Below, piece after piece: positions 11,681 through 23,127 of a DNA stretch of 64,000 nucleotides. The notes under the pieces are model-generated. The model saw nothing but the letters and a program-made list of their open reading frames with translations. It was not told where the DNA came from and did no database searches. Source of the DNA: Ceratorhiza oryzae-sativae (Eukaryota; Basidiomycota; Agaricomycetes; Cantharellales; Ceratobasidiaceae); the NCBI GenBank assembly GCA_030998015.1, contig JARWMV010000233.1, forward strand, positions 1,116,001 to 1,180,000, given 5' to 3'. Both the position numbers and the translations under genes were made by a program. Numbering within the stretch: position 1 is the first letter of the stretch; every line of letters begins with the position of its first letter.

Positions 11681-12989
11681 GGTCGAGGATGATCCAAGTG
11701 ATGGGGCAGTCGGGGGACGCCGAGACACTTTATACCTCCGGGTGGCGAGCGCGCGCACAGACTGTCAGGATCCACATCCCGCTGGCGGCTTCTGTCCCCC
11801 AAGTCCGAGCCTTTTTGCAACCCCAGAAAAAGCGCTGCTTTACCACACAGGTGCGGGTCCGAAACATTGCAAATTCAGACAACCGCCGGAAAGCGCATGA
11901 AAATCGCCCTAAAAAAGAAGCCTTTACGACAGATCTCGATGCAGCGTGATCATGGTCCAGCCCAAAGACGCAAAGCGAGCAGCTAAGCGTCCAGCTAGAC
12001 TACGATGTGTGGGCGCCCATCTCCGAGCGCTCGGATCCAAAGCCCAGAGTTTAAGGAAAACGGGCTTCTGTCGGCGTGCGCTGGACAGCTTTTTGTCCCT
12101 GATAGAGGGAAGAAAGAGTACACGTTTAATTGCAGTCCCTCGTTTTTTTCCCCAGGTGGAGAATTCCCACGCGTCTTTTAGCGGTTGATCGAGAGCGGTG
12201 AGTATTTATGACCGGAATGGCGGGGGCTCATTCCGCTGAACAAGGACCCTCAAGCCGAGTGGTGTAGCATCGGCCGGACATGACCCACCCTTGGTCTAAG
12301 ACGTAATACCTTTCTATTGGGACATCTCCCAGCTCCTTTCGGTGCCGACAAGTATGGGGGTAAAAAATCGCCGGACGGTGTGATGGTGTTGGATGTGCGA
12401 CGGAATTGTTGCGCGTCCTCGGAGCCGAAATGATGAAAAGAAATAAAAATAAAATGTATGCAGATACTGATGGGTCAGGTTAGCGCTTTGCCGCTGGTGA
12501 GGGTCTAAGCTGTGGGTAAGAAGTGAGCACATGCTCACGTCAAATGTCCCGCTTTCCGCCCAGAGCGTCGTCGGATGAGTACCTGATCTGGCTACTTGGT
12601 ATCTGGTGCCATCGCCGATAGCTAGAGTCGATTGCGTCGAGTTAGTTACATTCACTATGACGATCGAGTGCCTGGGCAGGTTGACAGTTTTTACGTACCT
12701 CCGCGGTATCCGAAAACCGTTGAACGAGATGAGTTCGGAAGTCTCTTCCGCTCGTGAGCGACTAGCAGCCAGCTGTCAAGTTGGAGGCGGGAGGGACTTC
12801 CGAGGTGGAATAAAGATCCACTGCTGAGTCATCGTTGCACATAGTTCTATCAATCGAACTCTGGTATTGATGAACCACCGGGTGCGGTCGGGTTGATTAG
12901 TAGGATAAACGAAATGGTAACTGGATAAGTGAAGCAAGGTCTCTTTTTTTTAAAAAAAAAAAAAGAATTGAGTATGTTATTGTCGTTCG
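11681..12989. other. intergenic, no recognised gene
   Basis: Holds a short open frame (11946-12188, plus) and a minus frame (12314-12655) without family resemblance. A T-run/A-run palindrome of about 23 bp sits at 12947-12966. Confidence 0.3.
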
Positions 12990-13430
12990 AGGCGGGACTT
13001 CATGATCCGCGAAGACATTTACATAGATACCCTTGTGTGCAGAGCGCCTTTGCATCGTGACTAATTTTTCGCTCCCATCTAGCTTTGATCTTGGCCAGTC
13101 CTGTATTGATGGCCTCGATGAGTCCTTTTGGGGCGCTAGGGGTGAAGGCCTCCACGCATGCGATAACTAGCTGAGATTCGGTGTAGATGGTAGCCTAATC
13201 AATGTGCTGTAGGCGATTGAGTATTTCAAATGCGCATAGATTACCTGCCAGCTCACCCTCTAGTGCTGAGAACTGTTGCTCAGAGAGGTTTCTTGTGGTT
13301 ATATGCTGGTCGAAAATTACAACTTGGAGATAAATCAGCCACATTCCATCGACCACTCATAATAATACTTGGATTGAGATGGAATCAACCAGCAGTCCGG
13401 AACCAGATTCCACAAAATAGGAGGTCTGAT
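12990..13430 (-). pseudogene. RNase H domain relic of a non-LTR (LINE) retrotransposon
   Basis: Minus-strand reading gives YFVESGSG, then RNLSEQQFSALEGELAG, EILNRLQHID, stop, ATIYTESQLVIACV, and APKGLIEAINTGLAKIKARW. This has the order of an RNase H domain (DGS box, Glu helix, YTDSQ box). The first Asp box is degraded to VESGSG, YTDSQ is YTESQ, and a TAG lies between the Glu helix and the YTESQ strand. It continues in frame to about 13000. I infer the 3-prime end of a dead LINE; no reverse transcriptase is visible upstream. Confidence 0.5.
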
Positions 13431-14447
13431 TATGCGAAAATACGAGCCCAGGAGTAAACAGCTAGTTCGAGGGCTTGCGGATCTAGGTGCAAAGTCAGGC
13501 AGAACCCTATCCTACTCCGAGCTCCCCGGCTCAATTGCCCAGCTCGCTGTCTAGGAATAATATATTTCCTGAATCAAGATCCCGGCTACTAGATTACTGA
13601 GCGAAACCTGACTCATGGGGTATGTCTGTATCTATAGAAAGCTGTTCTCGAAGAAGTTTTGGCTTAATCATCTTATTATTCACTGATAGGCCACCCAAAA
13701 TCGCCCACTATGTTTATCCATGTTATCTGGCAAGGTAGCCTTATTGATCTTGTGGTTATGTCGCTATAGATCAGTGTCCTAATGACATATGTAATTTAGG
13801 TGTCTATGCTCAATTAAACAAGGTAAAGCGTTTCGGGGTACGAGAAACGCTGGACTGGCAGGCTTCTCAGGACCAATATCGAAGCATTACACACTCGTAT
13901 TTAGTAAAGAATCTGTGGTGTACCCGCGCCACGCAACGACTCAGCGCGATCACACAGGCTATTGGTCGCGTTCTGGACCATCAGACCCACTCGGACCGGG
14001 TTTTGACAGGTAGATCAAAGAGAGTTTGTGTGAACGCTTCCGGGGTTAAAAAGCTCATCGAACCCCGCCGCACCAACGGGCAGAACTGGATTTTTGAGCG
14101 ACGTTAAGAAAGAATGTTTCACCATCGACTAAACCATTAGAAGGGTCGCTGAATGGTTCGATGGATCCATACTTGTGCGGATTTTGAATATCCGTGCAGC
14201 ATGTGTAATCTAGATGGGACGAACCATCTATCTTGAGTCTAGAGTATGGATCAAAAGTTGTTGCCCTCTTCGAAATGCGAGGTCTAGCCAATTAATGTCT
14301 CAACCAATGCCTAAAGTCCCAACCGATGAATGCACGCGGGCGGGGGGCCCTGTGGGTTGGAATGTTTTGCTTTGGGCGATTCATTTCCGATATTGCTATC
14401 CTGGAATGAAGCATGGTGTCGTTCAGTGAACTAGATTATATTGTAGG
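13431..14447. other. intergenic, no recognised gene
   Basis: Includes a 78-aa minus frame (14055-14291) with no recognisable domain. It may be further debris from the LINE insertion; nothing else is supported. Confidence 0.25.
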
Positions 14448-15741
14448 CTAAAGTGATGAAATAGGGAGCACAATGGCGACCAGGATATAGAATAAAGGCG
14501 AAGGGGGCTTCACCTGGTTCTCGGCGACCAGGAATCGATCATAGTCCCTCTGAAGCGAGTCGATTTCGGCATCAACCGCTGTACGAGGATACCCCGAATC
14601 TCCATTCATACGTTCGACCTGTTTAAACCGACTTTCATCTCAAATGAACCGAAGTTAATCATTCGCTGCACCCCGTCGCCCCAATCCTTGCTAACCATGT
14701 CATTTGATTCACATAGGAAACTGAACGGAAAGCCACTGATTGAGCCAGCCTCATCAACTCTTCAGCCTTGAAGTGTTCATATATCACATGCAAACCACGT
14801 GTGTCAAATCATTTGCACCGACTCAATCATGAGGGGCATTTGAATCTGGAACCAATAGATTTAAATTTACAATCAGCTGTTCAAATCTGGCACGGGGTCG
14901 TCCAATCCAACGATTCCCGCCAAACCACCAATATTGGCGGCTTGGTCCATCACGCTTTCTGGCCCCCCAGTTGGTCCACTGGACTTGTCTTCTTGTGCCA
15001 GTACTCCAATTATCGTCTCCGCCTGATCATATCGATTTGAGAAAGGCCCATAGGGAAGAAAGAAGAGGGAAATAGGCGTACCATCGGGGTGGCGCTTGCT
15101 TCGGCCACGATGCTTGCGGCAGATGCCGAGGGCATGAGTGGGCGTATGGCCGAGGCGAATTCTCTGGGGTGAATACCAAGTTCGTCGGCCAGCGCTAGTG
15201 TGCAGGATTTGAGGGTGAGTGGAACGCGTGAAGATAGCTCTGCATCCATACCTCGTATCCGGTCTTCAATTCCTTTTACCCCGGTTTCATACCTGGTCTT
15301 TCCTGATCGAACGTCATGTTATTAAGGTCCGAATAACGTCAAATATTTAGGGCGCTCGGTGCAAAGGCAGAAAATGTCCGGCGAAGGGGGATGATGGATT
15401 AAGCAGACTCAAATTACACACCCCCGAGATTAGGATTTCCCTTCATGGGCTCGCCCGTGTCTGGGCGCTTTCCGAGCATCAGATTTACCCATCCTCCGGC
15501 GTCGGCCTTGAGCTGGGTTACTCGGTAGGCATACAGGACGAGCCAAAGTAGGCCAAGGCCAGCCACGAAATAGACTAGCCGCAGTTGTCAATTAGCGAAT
15601 ATGAGGAGAGTCAAGACACGTACTAATGGTCGACAGGCTGACATTGCTCAGCGGAGCTTGCACCGACCGAGTGACGTGTCCCTCGCGTTTGGGCGGCAAA
15701 TGCTCCTCTTTTATTCCGGTCTTTCGCTGCCTGGTCGACAT
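14448..15741 (-). CDS. conserved-looking membrane protein with N- and C-terminal hydrophobic segments, function unknown
   Basis: The ATG at 15741 opens MSTRQRKTGIKEEHLPPKRE. After a 5-prime intron a membrane segment follows (FVAGLGLLWLVLYAYRV), then GGWVNLMLGKRPDTGEPMKG. Later exons read VKGIEDRIRGMDAELSSRVP, ALADELGIHPREFASAIRP, VMDQAANIGGLAGIVGLDDP, EELMRLAQSVAFRSVSY, FKQVERMNGDSGYP, AVDAEIDSLQRDYDRFLVAE, and a C-terminal hydrophobic tail (PSPLFYILVAIVLPISSL) with stop TAG at 14448-14450. The splice-linked exons keep one coding sense, so the gene is real, but I do not recognise the family. Two membrane segments with a charged, helix-rich middle suggest an organelle or ER membrane protein (inference). 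It shares a 267-bp intergenic region with the divergent FAD oxidoreductase gene. Confidence 0.65.
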
Positions 15742-16008
15742 TGTGGTAGTGGTGGTAAGAATTAAGCTCTCGGTGGTGCAGTTATATAAAGCCTAGTTGT
15801 CGCGTCATGTCAGAGGCAAGCAATGATGTCACGGTCGTCATGATCACGTGCAGGCTTACTGACCGTCACGTGGTGGATCGCCTCTCGATTGCGACTTCCA
15901 CCAGCGCTCGATTGATCGGCGGCTCAGTTCGCTGACGCAATTAAACAATGCATATAAAACGCCAGAAACAGTCTCGCGTCGCCCTTGTCAATTCTTACCT
16001 CCTCGAGC
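15742..16008. promoter_or_regulatory. bidirectional promoter region
   Basis: Lies between two divergent start codons. A TTATATAA box at 15782-15789 serves the leftward gene (about 40-48 nt from its ATG). TATAAAAC at 15953-15960 serves the rightward gene (about 50 nt from its ATG). Several CACGTG-like/ATCACGTG motifs lie between (for example near 15843-15870). Confidence 0.5.
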
Positions 16009-18012
16009 ATGACTAGCACAAAGACTCGGGTCTGTATCGTCGGCGCTGGCGCATCTGGCATGAGTTGTGCCTATGCACTCAGTCGACATCCTGAACGGTA
16101 CGAAGTCGCCGTCTATGACAAGGAGCCCGAGGCTGGCGGCATGGCCACTTCTATTCCTATCGACCCGGAGCGTTATGGGGCGACCTATATCAATGATGGC
16201 GTGCAAGGTTGTTCACCGGCATTTGCCAACACGTACGTCGCCGTCTCCCATTCTCTACCCAGTAACCATACTGCGATTACACAGAATCAAGATGTTTAAG
16301 ATTCTCGGATACGAATGTTCCTCGGTCGGAATGCAAATCTCATTTGGGAAATCCGAAAAGACATTTTGGTCCAACGTCTTTCCCTCGCCTATGATTCGCC
16401 AGTTCCAATCCGACATCAGGAAATTTGGACGAGCGCTCAAGACAATCAAACGCTCGAACCCATCTTTGCGTTTATCCCCGTTCGAATGATGCTCAAAATC
16501 TTCCGGTTCAACCCCGACTTTGGGACCGCATGGTATTCCCGCTCGTTGCCCTGTTCTTTGGCACCGGGAACCAAACACCATATGTCAGCTGTGCTATTCT
16601 CTGCCGTGTGTTTCTCGATCCGAACATGCGACTCTTCGAATTCGATGAGAAGAGCTTGCTGGCGAGTATCCCCGAGATGTTTGCGTTCCCGAGGTTGGGC
16701 GAGGTTTATGGTGCCTGGAAGAAGGATATCGAGGGAGCAGGGAACGTGACGTTTAAGCTCGGCTGCGAGGTCAAGAATGTTGTTCAGAGGGAACACAAGA
16801 AGAACGGGGGAGTAGTGATCGAATATATCGAGGGAGAGGGCGAACATTGCAGAGCGCCACGTTTGACGAACTCGTTATGGCGTGTGGCAAGTCCATCCCG
16901 TTTTAACCTTAGGGTGTAACTCACGAATACGGCTATAGACGCTGATACTGCATTGAAAGTTCTTGACAAATCGGCGTCGTGGATGGAACGACAAGTTTTA
17001 GGGAGTGTTAAATATCTGTATGCCATAATTCATTTGATACGTACGCGTCCTCCCTGAATTTTTGATTCCAGGCACGACGTCACCATCACCCATAACGATC
17101 TTGACTATATGAATCGCGTACGAATCTTACCTACTCACGTCTCCCTTCATCTCATTTTTCTTCTTTTTAGCATTACGAAACCCAGTTTAAAGATATCCTC
17201 GCGCCGAACCCACGGGAAAAGATGACGAAGAGGCGATCCAGCTTGGGAGGAAAGAGTTCAAGCCGTTGTATTACACCAAGCAGTACGAGGAGGACAAGAG
17301 CAAGATCGAGATGAGCTTTGGTAGGGCCGGATTCCGTGCAAGATGAAAACCACGATCTAAGGGCAGTGACATAGATTTGACCCACTATCAACCCCAGTTC
17401 AAAGGCCAAGCTAGTAGCCTCAACGGCCATGGTCTCGATCGTAAGAGCCCCCCCCCCTGTACCCCTCTTCTTTCTCTCACCCGGACATCGTTCCAGATAC
17501 ACAACATCCGAAAAACCAATGGAGCAGCACGTTTTCCAAACCATCTTCCTCGACAGAGATAGCAGTGAGCATATGTGGACATGGAACGAAATCCCAGAGG
17601 AAAAAAGGATCAAGGAGAAATGGTGGAAGCAACAGTCTCACCGCTGGCAACATTACGCCAAGGTCGTACCTTGGATGATGTTTTTGAACGGGAAGCGCCA
17701 TACTCAGTGAGTTCTACGCTTGTTGTATAACAATCCTCTAGGATCGATAGCGTTTATCTAGTTTCGCTGGCGCGTGGTCGATTTTGAACATGCATGAGCT
17801 CGCTGTCACGTCTGGCTTTGCTGCAGCCTATCGACTGGGCGCAGATTTCCCGTTCCGGGGCGACGGAGAATGCGAGCGATTATTCAGGTTGTATTTGGCC
17901 GCGAGCCATGGTGTGCGAGCGGTACGTTACAATCTACCTCACTACCGTCTAGTATCTAATTTATTTACATTCCGCGAAGAGAAAGGAGGATCGACAGGGG
18001 TTTTTCGCATAA
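16009..18012 (+). CDS. FAD/NAD(P)-binding oxidoreductase (flavin amine-oxidase-like)
   Basis: The ATG at 16009 gives MTSTKTRVCIVGAGASGMSC, an N-terminal dinucleotide-binding GxGxxG motif, followed by VAVYDKEPEAGGMATS (the ED/GG motif of amine-oxidase-like flavoproteins). Downstream exons read MFKILGYECSSVGMQISFG, FPLVALFFGTGNQTPY, SLLASIPEMFAFPRLGEVYG, SWMERQVLGSVKYL, HDVTITHNDLDYMN, HVFQTIFLDRDSSEHMW, LNMHELAVTSGFAAAYRLG and FRLYLAASHG, to a TAA at 18010-18012. One intron (16887-16938) uses a GC donor (GGCAAGT). Three single-base shifts are needed: about 16454 (add T: RFEP), 16525 (add A: FGNRMV) and 17217-17220 (add A: PREKDDEE). Each sits in a base run, so I favour sequence error over a pseudogene. 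Substrate unknown. Confidence 0.8.
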
Positions 18013-18896
18013 GGATATATTGGTCATGGGCAACAACTACGAGGCCGAGGCTGTGTAGCCTTTTCTTTCTTAATAATCGGAATAATGAATCTGAGCTGAA
18101 GCTATCCGTTTTATGCTTCGACCTATGGTATGCGACAATATGCCAAGAGTGTCGGGCATCCTTCTATAACGAGGCGCCCTGCCCAATCGTAAACCACACA
18201 AGTAGCATAATAATCTTTACGTGACCCAGACAGTGTTCATTCAGGACAGGTGTCAGTTGAGACTGAGCCTGAGTTATTGCTCTAATGATCGTGGTTCGAA
18301 AACTACGTTTGAACGTGGGACGAATCAAGTACAGCTATGCGAGACTAATTACAAAAGATCGGCAATAAATACAGATCCAGAAGGACCTCGATAAACTTGA
18401 GGGCTTTGGATATTCGTACAAATGTCAAGCCTGTCGGTGTAATCTAGACAATGTTCGGACTTACCTCGTTGGTTGGAACGTGTACCAGCTTTAACGTGTC
18501 CAGCAGCCAGGACAAACAATCCGAGATCGAAGTGTGCAAGGCTCTTAGTATTTTCAATCCAATATACTCGAACACGACTCCATGATTTTATTCACTTCGG
18601 AACCGATAGCAGGGCACATATATAGGGGCTAAGCCTATCAGAAGTATTATAAAAACTCTTTGCATCAGGTGTCATCAATTTCGTGTCTTACGCAACGTCC
18701 TTCTTGTCTTGTACGTATTACAAACATGGATATTTATTAGAATATACTCACACTTCAGTATAATATGTGTGTAGATTTGTGCGGCTTGCCAATGTCAGCT
18801 CTCTTCAACGCTTAACTTCATCTCCAGCCTTCTCTATCTTCCAAGAGTTTCAGCATACTCAACAAGCTCTTCTTCACCGCAAATATCCTTGCCTGT
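18013..18896. other. upstream region of the DPBB gene
   Basis: Two TATA-like sites (ATATATAGG near 18617 and TATAAAAAC near 18650) precede the DPBB gene. A frame without an ATG runs into the called start from about 18810 (SFSILNKLFFTANILACM) and looks like a signal-peptide hydrophobic core. The true 5-prime exon or start may therefore lie here. Confidence 0.4.
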
Positions 18897-19643
18897 ATGA
18901 GCTCGATGTTCATGGGCGCGACCGCCTTGTCCACAAACACAAGCGGCGTCAGCGTTCGCTCGATCAACTCCGGCGGTAACCACACTGGACAAGTTCGTGT
19001 TTATGCTTTTTTGGGAGCAGTTTCTACGCTAAATCACTTGTCGCGAGCAGCTTGCCTACTGTATGCGGTCCTTCTCCTGTTGTAAACTCTGTAAGCTACT
19101 TATTTCCTACAGTCCAGATTGCCCTCGGCGCTTGCGGTTGGACTATCGTGAGCCTATAATATCTGGTTGGCTTCAGTGGAGGTTCTGATAATCTAAACAA
19201 CCCAATACTGAATGGGTTGCTGCGATTTCGCAAGAGTTGTTTGACAACTGGCCAGGCTATACTGGAGGCAATCCCAACAACAATCTTGTGTAAGAATTGC
19301 ATTCAGTTGAACTTATTTTGAACTTGACCAACAGTCCAACCGTGTACAGGTGCACTACTCCCCATAATGCTGAAATGGCCTATACGCGCATATTAAGAGG
19401 TTTCAACAAGGAAGAAGTTTATTGACTCTATCTGAACAGATCAGGGCAAGACCATCCATGTAGGCATCGTTGACCGCTGTCAGGGATGCGCCCTTTGGGA
19501 CCTCGATCTCTCGCCATCGGCTTTCCAGAACGTTTGTGATACTCATATTTTCCTGTCAATATCGGATGTTGATTTCATTAACCCCGCAGCTCGCACCTCT
19601 TTCAGCGGGTCGCCTCTACCGCGCCACCTGGCATTTCAACTAG
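18897..19643 (+). CDS. secreted RlpA-like double-psi beta-barrel (DPBB) protein
   Basis: Pieces in order: MSSMFMGATALSTNTSG, NHTGQ, IALGACGW, then EWVAAISQELFDNWPGYTGG, then GKTIHVGIVDRCQGCALWDL, DLSPSAFQN, and a last exon LAPLSAGRLYRATWHFN with stop at 19641-19643. DRCxGCALxDLDLSPxAF plus the C-terminal G-R-L/W-H-F-N are typical of small fungal DPBB (expansin/barwin-like) secreted proteins, thought to act at cell walls. The fit of the second intron acceptor is poor (no clean AG before AATACTGAATGG). The start is also uncertain: the hydrophobic stretch just upstream (18810-18896) is in frame but has no ATG apart from one cut by a stop. The gene may be functional with a mis-seen 5-prime end, or decaying. 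Confidence 0.7.
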
Positions 19644-20689
19644 GAATAATTGATAAATATGGACGACTATATCAGTTTAAAGTAGCTGATTTAGAATAGA
19701 TATGTAGATTGTCCTAGGCCGTCCTATGAATCTGATCTGTTTTTGGTCAAACGGTTTGAATGTTAAAATGAAAGTGTTGATGAATTGGTATGACGAGTGG
19801 TTCTCACTCTCTTGAAAAGCCCATCGTCGCTGGAAATTTTGATTAGTCGAGATGAAGAGATGCTGTTGGATGACACCAGACATCCACCCACAATAGCTGG
19901 ACGGCAAATCTTACCGAACCAAAATAAACGACCTCCGGGGTGGAGCAACGACCAGATAGAACATCCCTTACCTGGTGTATAACGATTTAATCCCGACCTT
20001 CAGGTAACCGAATTCCATCCAACTCATGTTTGGGCCTTATGGAAAGTTGCTCAACCGTTGCCGAACTATACCGTAGCGATACTCTTGGTCGTCTATACAA
20101 TTTAAATATTCATATGGCCGTTGAAGATCCCCAGAAGCCGCTCATCCATCAAACCCGTACAGATGCACGCCCAATCACACTTCTCAGTCACTTTCTTTCT
20201 GGTCGGTTAGTTCATCACCTTGGAACCTTTCCTTGTATACTACCGAGACATACATGACCCCCAGCCAGCGAGGTGCTCGGACTTAAGCCACACGGACACA
20301 ACCCCGAATGACCGAGCCGAGTTCACGGCCTGACGTTTAGCCACATTACTTGGTTCCCACAATTGAATTCCAAGTATATACCGGCGATTGTACGGCCATC
20401 GGCCTATTCATATTATACTCAATCGTGGCTCACGCCCTCATATGCTAGCAGACCCATGCAACCGAAGGTGAACGCACGCGGAGTTTGTCGGTAGAAGCGT
20501 CGATATATCGGTTCTTCTCGCATACGAGACTTCAGTCCGACTGCCATGAGCAGCTTGCTTCGGGATGGCCCGAAACTCATATTCGGGGTCGTTGTATGCG
20601 ACCGACGGTGGTATAAATACTGGAGGCAAGGGTTGAGCCGACATCGGTTCTACCTTTTTATTTATTGATAAGGCTATCCACTCTCGAAC
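19644..20689. other. intergenic, no recognised gene
   Basis: Short frames only. It separates the DPBB gene from a decayed second copy of the same gene. Confidence 0.3.
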
Positions 20690-22690
20690 ACTCTCGATAT
20701 CCTCAACAAGTCGGCCGTCGCTGCTAAAACCCTCATTCGTTTGAGCTCCATGCTCACGGGCGTGAATCCGTTGCCCACGAACACACCCGAAATAACCGCG
20801 TCAGGAAAGCGCCGGAGTCGGTTGGAGCCAGTTGTAACCGGATGCAACCGCCAAATTTGTCAAAACTAGGCAAAATCTCGGGCCGGTGCTACAGCCGATT
20901 AACGAAACGGCAGTGATTGCACGTGCAACTCTAGTCGATCTCCGGTGCAACCGCGTCGACCGGTTGTAGCTGGCTGTAGCCTATGGTTTATTACTAAACA
21001 CTATAAATTGTAGTCCCATTTAGCTCCTTCCACTATTTAGTTGATCCATTACAATCAGAGATCACTTTATTGAAAATGTTGTAATGCTCGTATGAGTCCC
21101 CCGGTATGTGAACCCAATGAAACAACTAGTCACCGCACTGGAATCGTTTGCTCTAGTGCCGGTTGAATTATTGCCCTTACAGAACTTAATGTTGGCCTAT
21201 TGGTGATCTAGCGAGTTGGCTCTGAGCCTAACTATGAGAAAATAGACTGAAGGACAGTAAAACTGATCTATTGCAATCCAGTAGGCTCGGGACCATGATC
21301 GTACTAGCGCAACCCATTGACCACGTCAGCGTCCGGCTGGGACTACGATGCGTGGTGATGACTCAAAATACTGTAAGCCATTCTCGCACCAACCCGATGC
21401 GTTTTTGATACGATCGTTGTCTAGCTGAGATCGACTCAACCTGAACCAAACTCGCGGCTTGGGAGCCTACTTAGGTCCCTGGGTAGATGTGTGGGGCTAT
21501 GGGTTATCGGCATGTGGTTAGCAATCTTAGAGCGGATAAGACAATGTCACCTACGCTGCACGGCCCAACAGTTGATCTAGCCAAACTACCTGGTGATTTC
21601 AAGGACGTAAGGTTAGTATAACTCAAGGCATAAATGTCCAAACATCTTGAGTCATTCGATTACAGGCACGATGCAGGTATAGCAGCTCAAGGTCATTCAG
21701 GGAGGGGGAGATATGTGGTCGAGTTGGAGATCGATGCTATCACCCAAACTGGATTTGTAGACTGAGGCTGGTCCAAGGTCCGAGCACCTAGCCGGATCAC
21801 GATACGCCAGCTTCCTTCAGTGCCAACAGCCGGTCCCGAACAATGCGTAGAGTATGGGGCACATCTTTTGGAACGATTTCACTCAACAGTGTAGCTTGGA
21901 GTGATGCCGAATACTCTTTGTATACATACTGTACCTCAATAAACGTGTAATTTGGTTATTCCAAATCTGGTCACTGATGTAGCCAGATACAGCCGACCGG
22001 TTCGTTGGAAAACCTTGTTCATCCCTAATCCGGCTGCAGCCGCGGTAACTTTTTTCTGGTACGCCTGGTTGATCAACCCTGATGGCACTCACACAGGGCT
22101 GGTGTATGGGCTAAGCACCTATGTGATCATGGTGTTGATAGAATAATACCAAACAGCTGACCTATTGTATGCGTATTCATTTGTATCTTTCGTCGTCCCG
22201 CCACTTATTTGCTCCTCGCAGACAAGATTGGTATGGTGCTTGCGGCCAGAAATCGTGACTGGACCATAACACCCACTCCATATTTCCCTTACCTAATAGC
22301 TAAACAACACGAATCCCAACACCCAGTGGGCCCCCGCCATCTCTCATGAGTTTTCAATAACTGGCCAGGCTATACGGGAGGAAACCGCAAAGATAATCCC
22401 GCGCGAGTAGAGTTGGACACATGTTATGACAAAGATGTCTCACAAATGTTTTGTACGTAGCTGCACCACTCCACATTGTCGATAATACATGTAGGTGCTG
22501 ATATGGTTACAAGAAGACCAAGGTAATACTATTCGCGCTACGGGATCTAGATCTTTCGCCTTCTGCCTTCTAGAGGGCAATGTCTCTTTTATTCACGGGC
22601 CTGAAATTCAACTAAACACTTTTACAGCTGGTCCCTCTTTTGGCTGGACGTCTCTATGGCGCCACCTAGCACTGGAGCGAAATATCAATG
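20690..22690 (+). pseudogene. decayed second copy of the DPBB gene
   Basis: Its 5-prime piece at 20690-20800 reads LNKSAVAAKTLIRLSSMLTG, then NPLPTNTPEIT, which aligns with LNKLFFTANILACMSSMFMG...LSTNT of the gene at 18.9 kb. The 3-prime half follows after about 1.3 kb of unrelated sequence: GTHTGLVYG near 22080, a stretch matching AACTGGCCAGGCTATAC at 22361, DLDLSPSAF followed by TAG near 22544-22574, and LVPLLAGRLYGAT followed by TAG near 22627-22670. The DRCxGC segment is unrecognisable. This is a duplicated, then disrupted paralog; the order of parts is conserved. Confidence 0.65.
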
Positions 22691-22824
22691 GGGCTGAACA
22701 AATGGCTGCGTGGGCTATGATCAGCTAGCTTGCGTTAGATGTAGAGACATCGTGCCTTGCCTCATATGCAATCAATCAAGTATCTCTTCGGTTGATATAG
22801 CTCCATGGAACATGGCTTGTAATA

Positions 22825-23127
22825 TCAACGAAGTTTCATCGAGGTTTCCAGTTCAAATGTATGACCTTCAGTAAAGAGCCACGATATGTACGGCATGATT
22901 GATGGCACTGTGTCACAGGGGCGACTTCCTGATACAAAAACCGGGTCATCAGATGTAAGGGTCAACCGATCTACCTCCAGGGTTAGACTAGTACATTCAA
23001 GTTGCGACTTTCCAATACCCACAATCGGTCTGAATCTTACCCGATGAAGGATACCAGGGTCGTCGATGAATAGTTTTGCGGGGATAACGACGCCCCTCCG
23101 GAGATAGGTGCGTTGGAGCCACTTGGA
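22825..23127 (-). CDS. unassigned protein fragment
   Basis: A continuous minus-strand reading begins after a T/A run at 23128 with KSKWLQRTYLRRGVVIPAK and continues LFIDDPGILHRVRFRP, IVGIGKSQLECTSLTLEVD and RLTLTSDDPVFVSGS, ending METSMKLR-like at 22825. It looks like the last exon of a gene (beta-rich, well-mixed composition), with upstream exons possibly in 23.2-25.0 kb, but I could not connect them. No family recognised. Confidence 0.3.
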   Translation of the reverse strand, partial: SKWLQRTYLRRGVVIPAKLFIDDPGILHRVRFRPIVGIGKSQLECTSLTLEVDRLTLTSDDPVFVSGSRPCDTVPSIMPYISWLFTEGHTFELETSMKLR

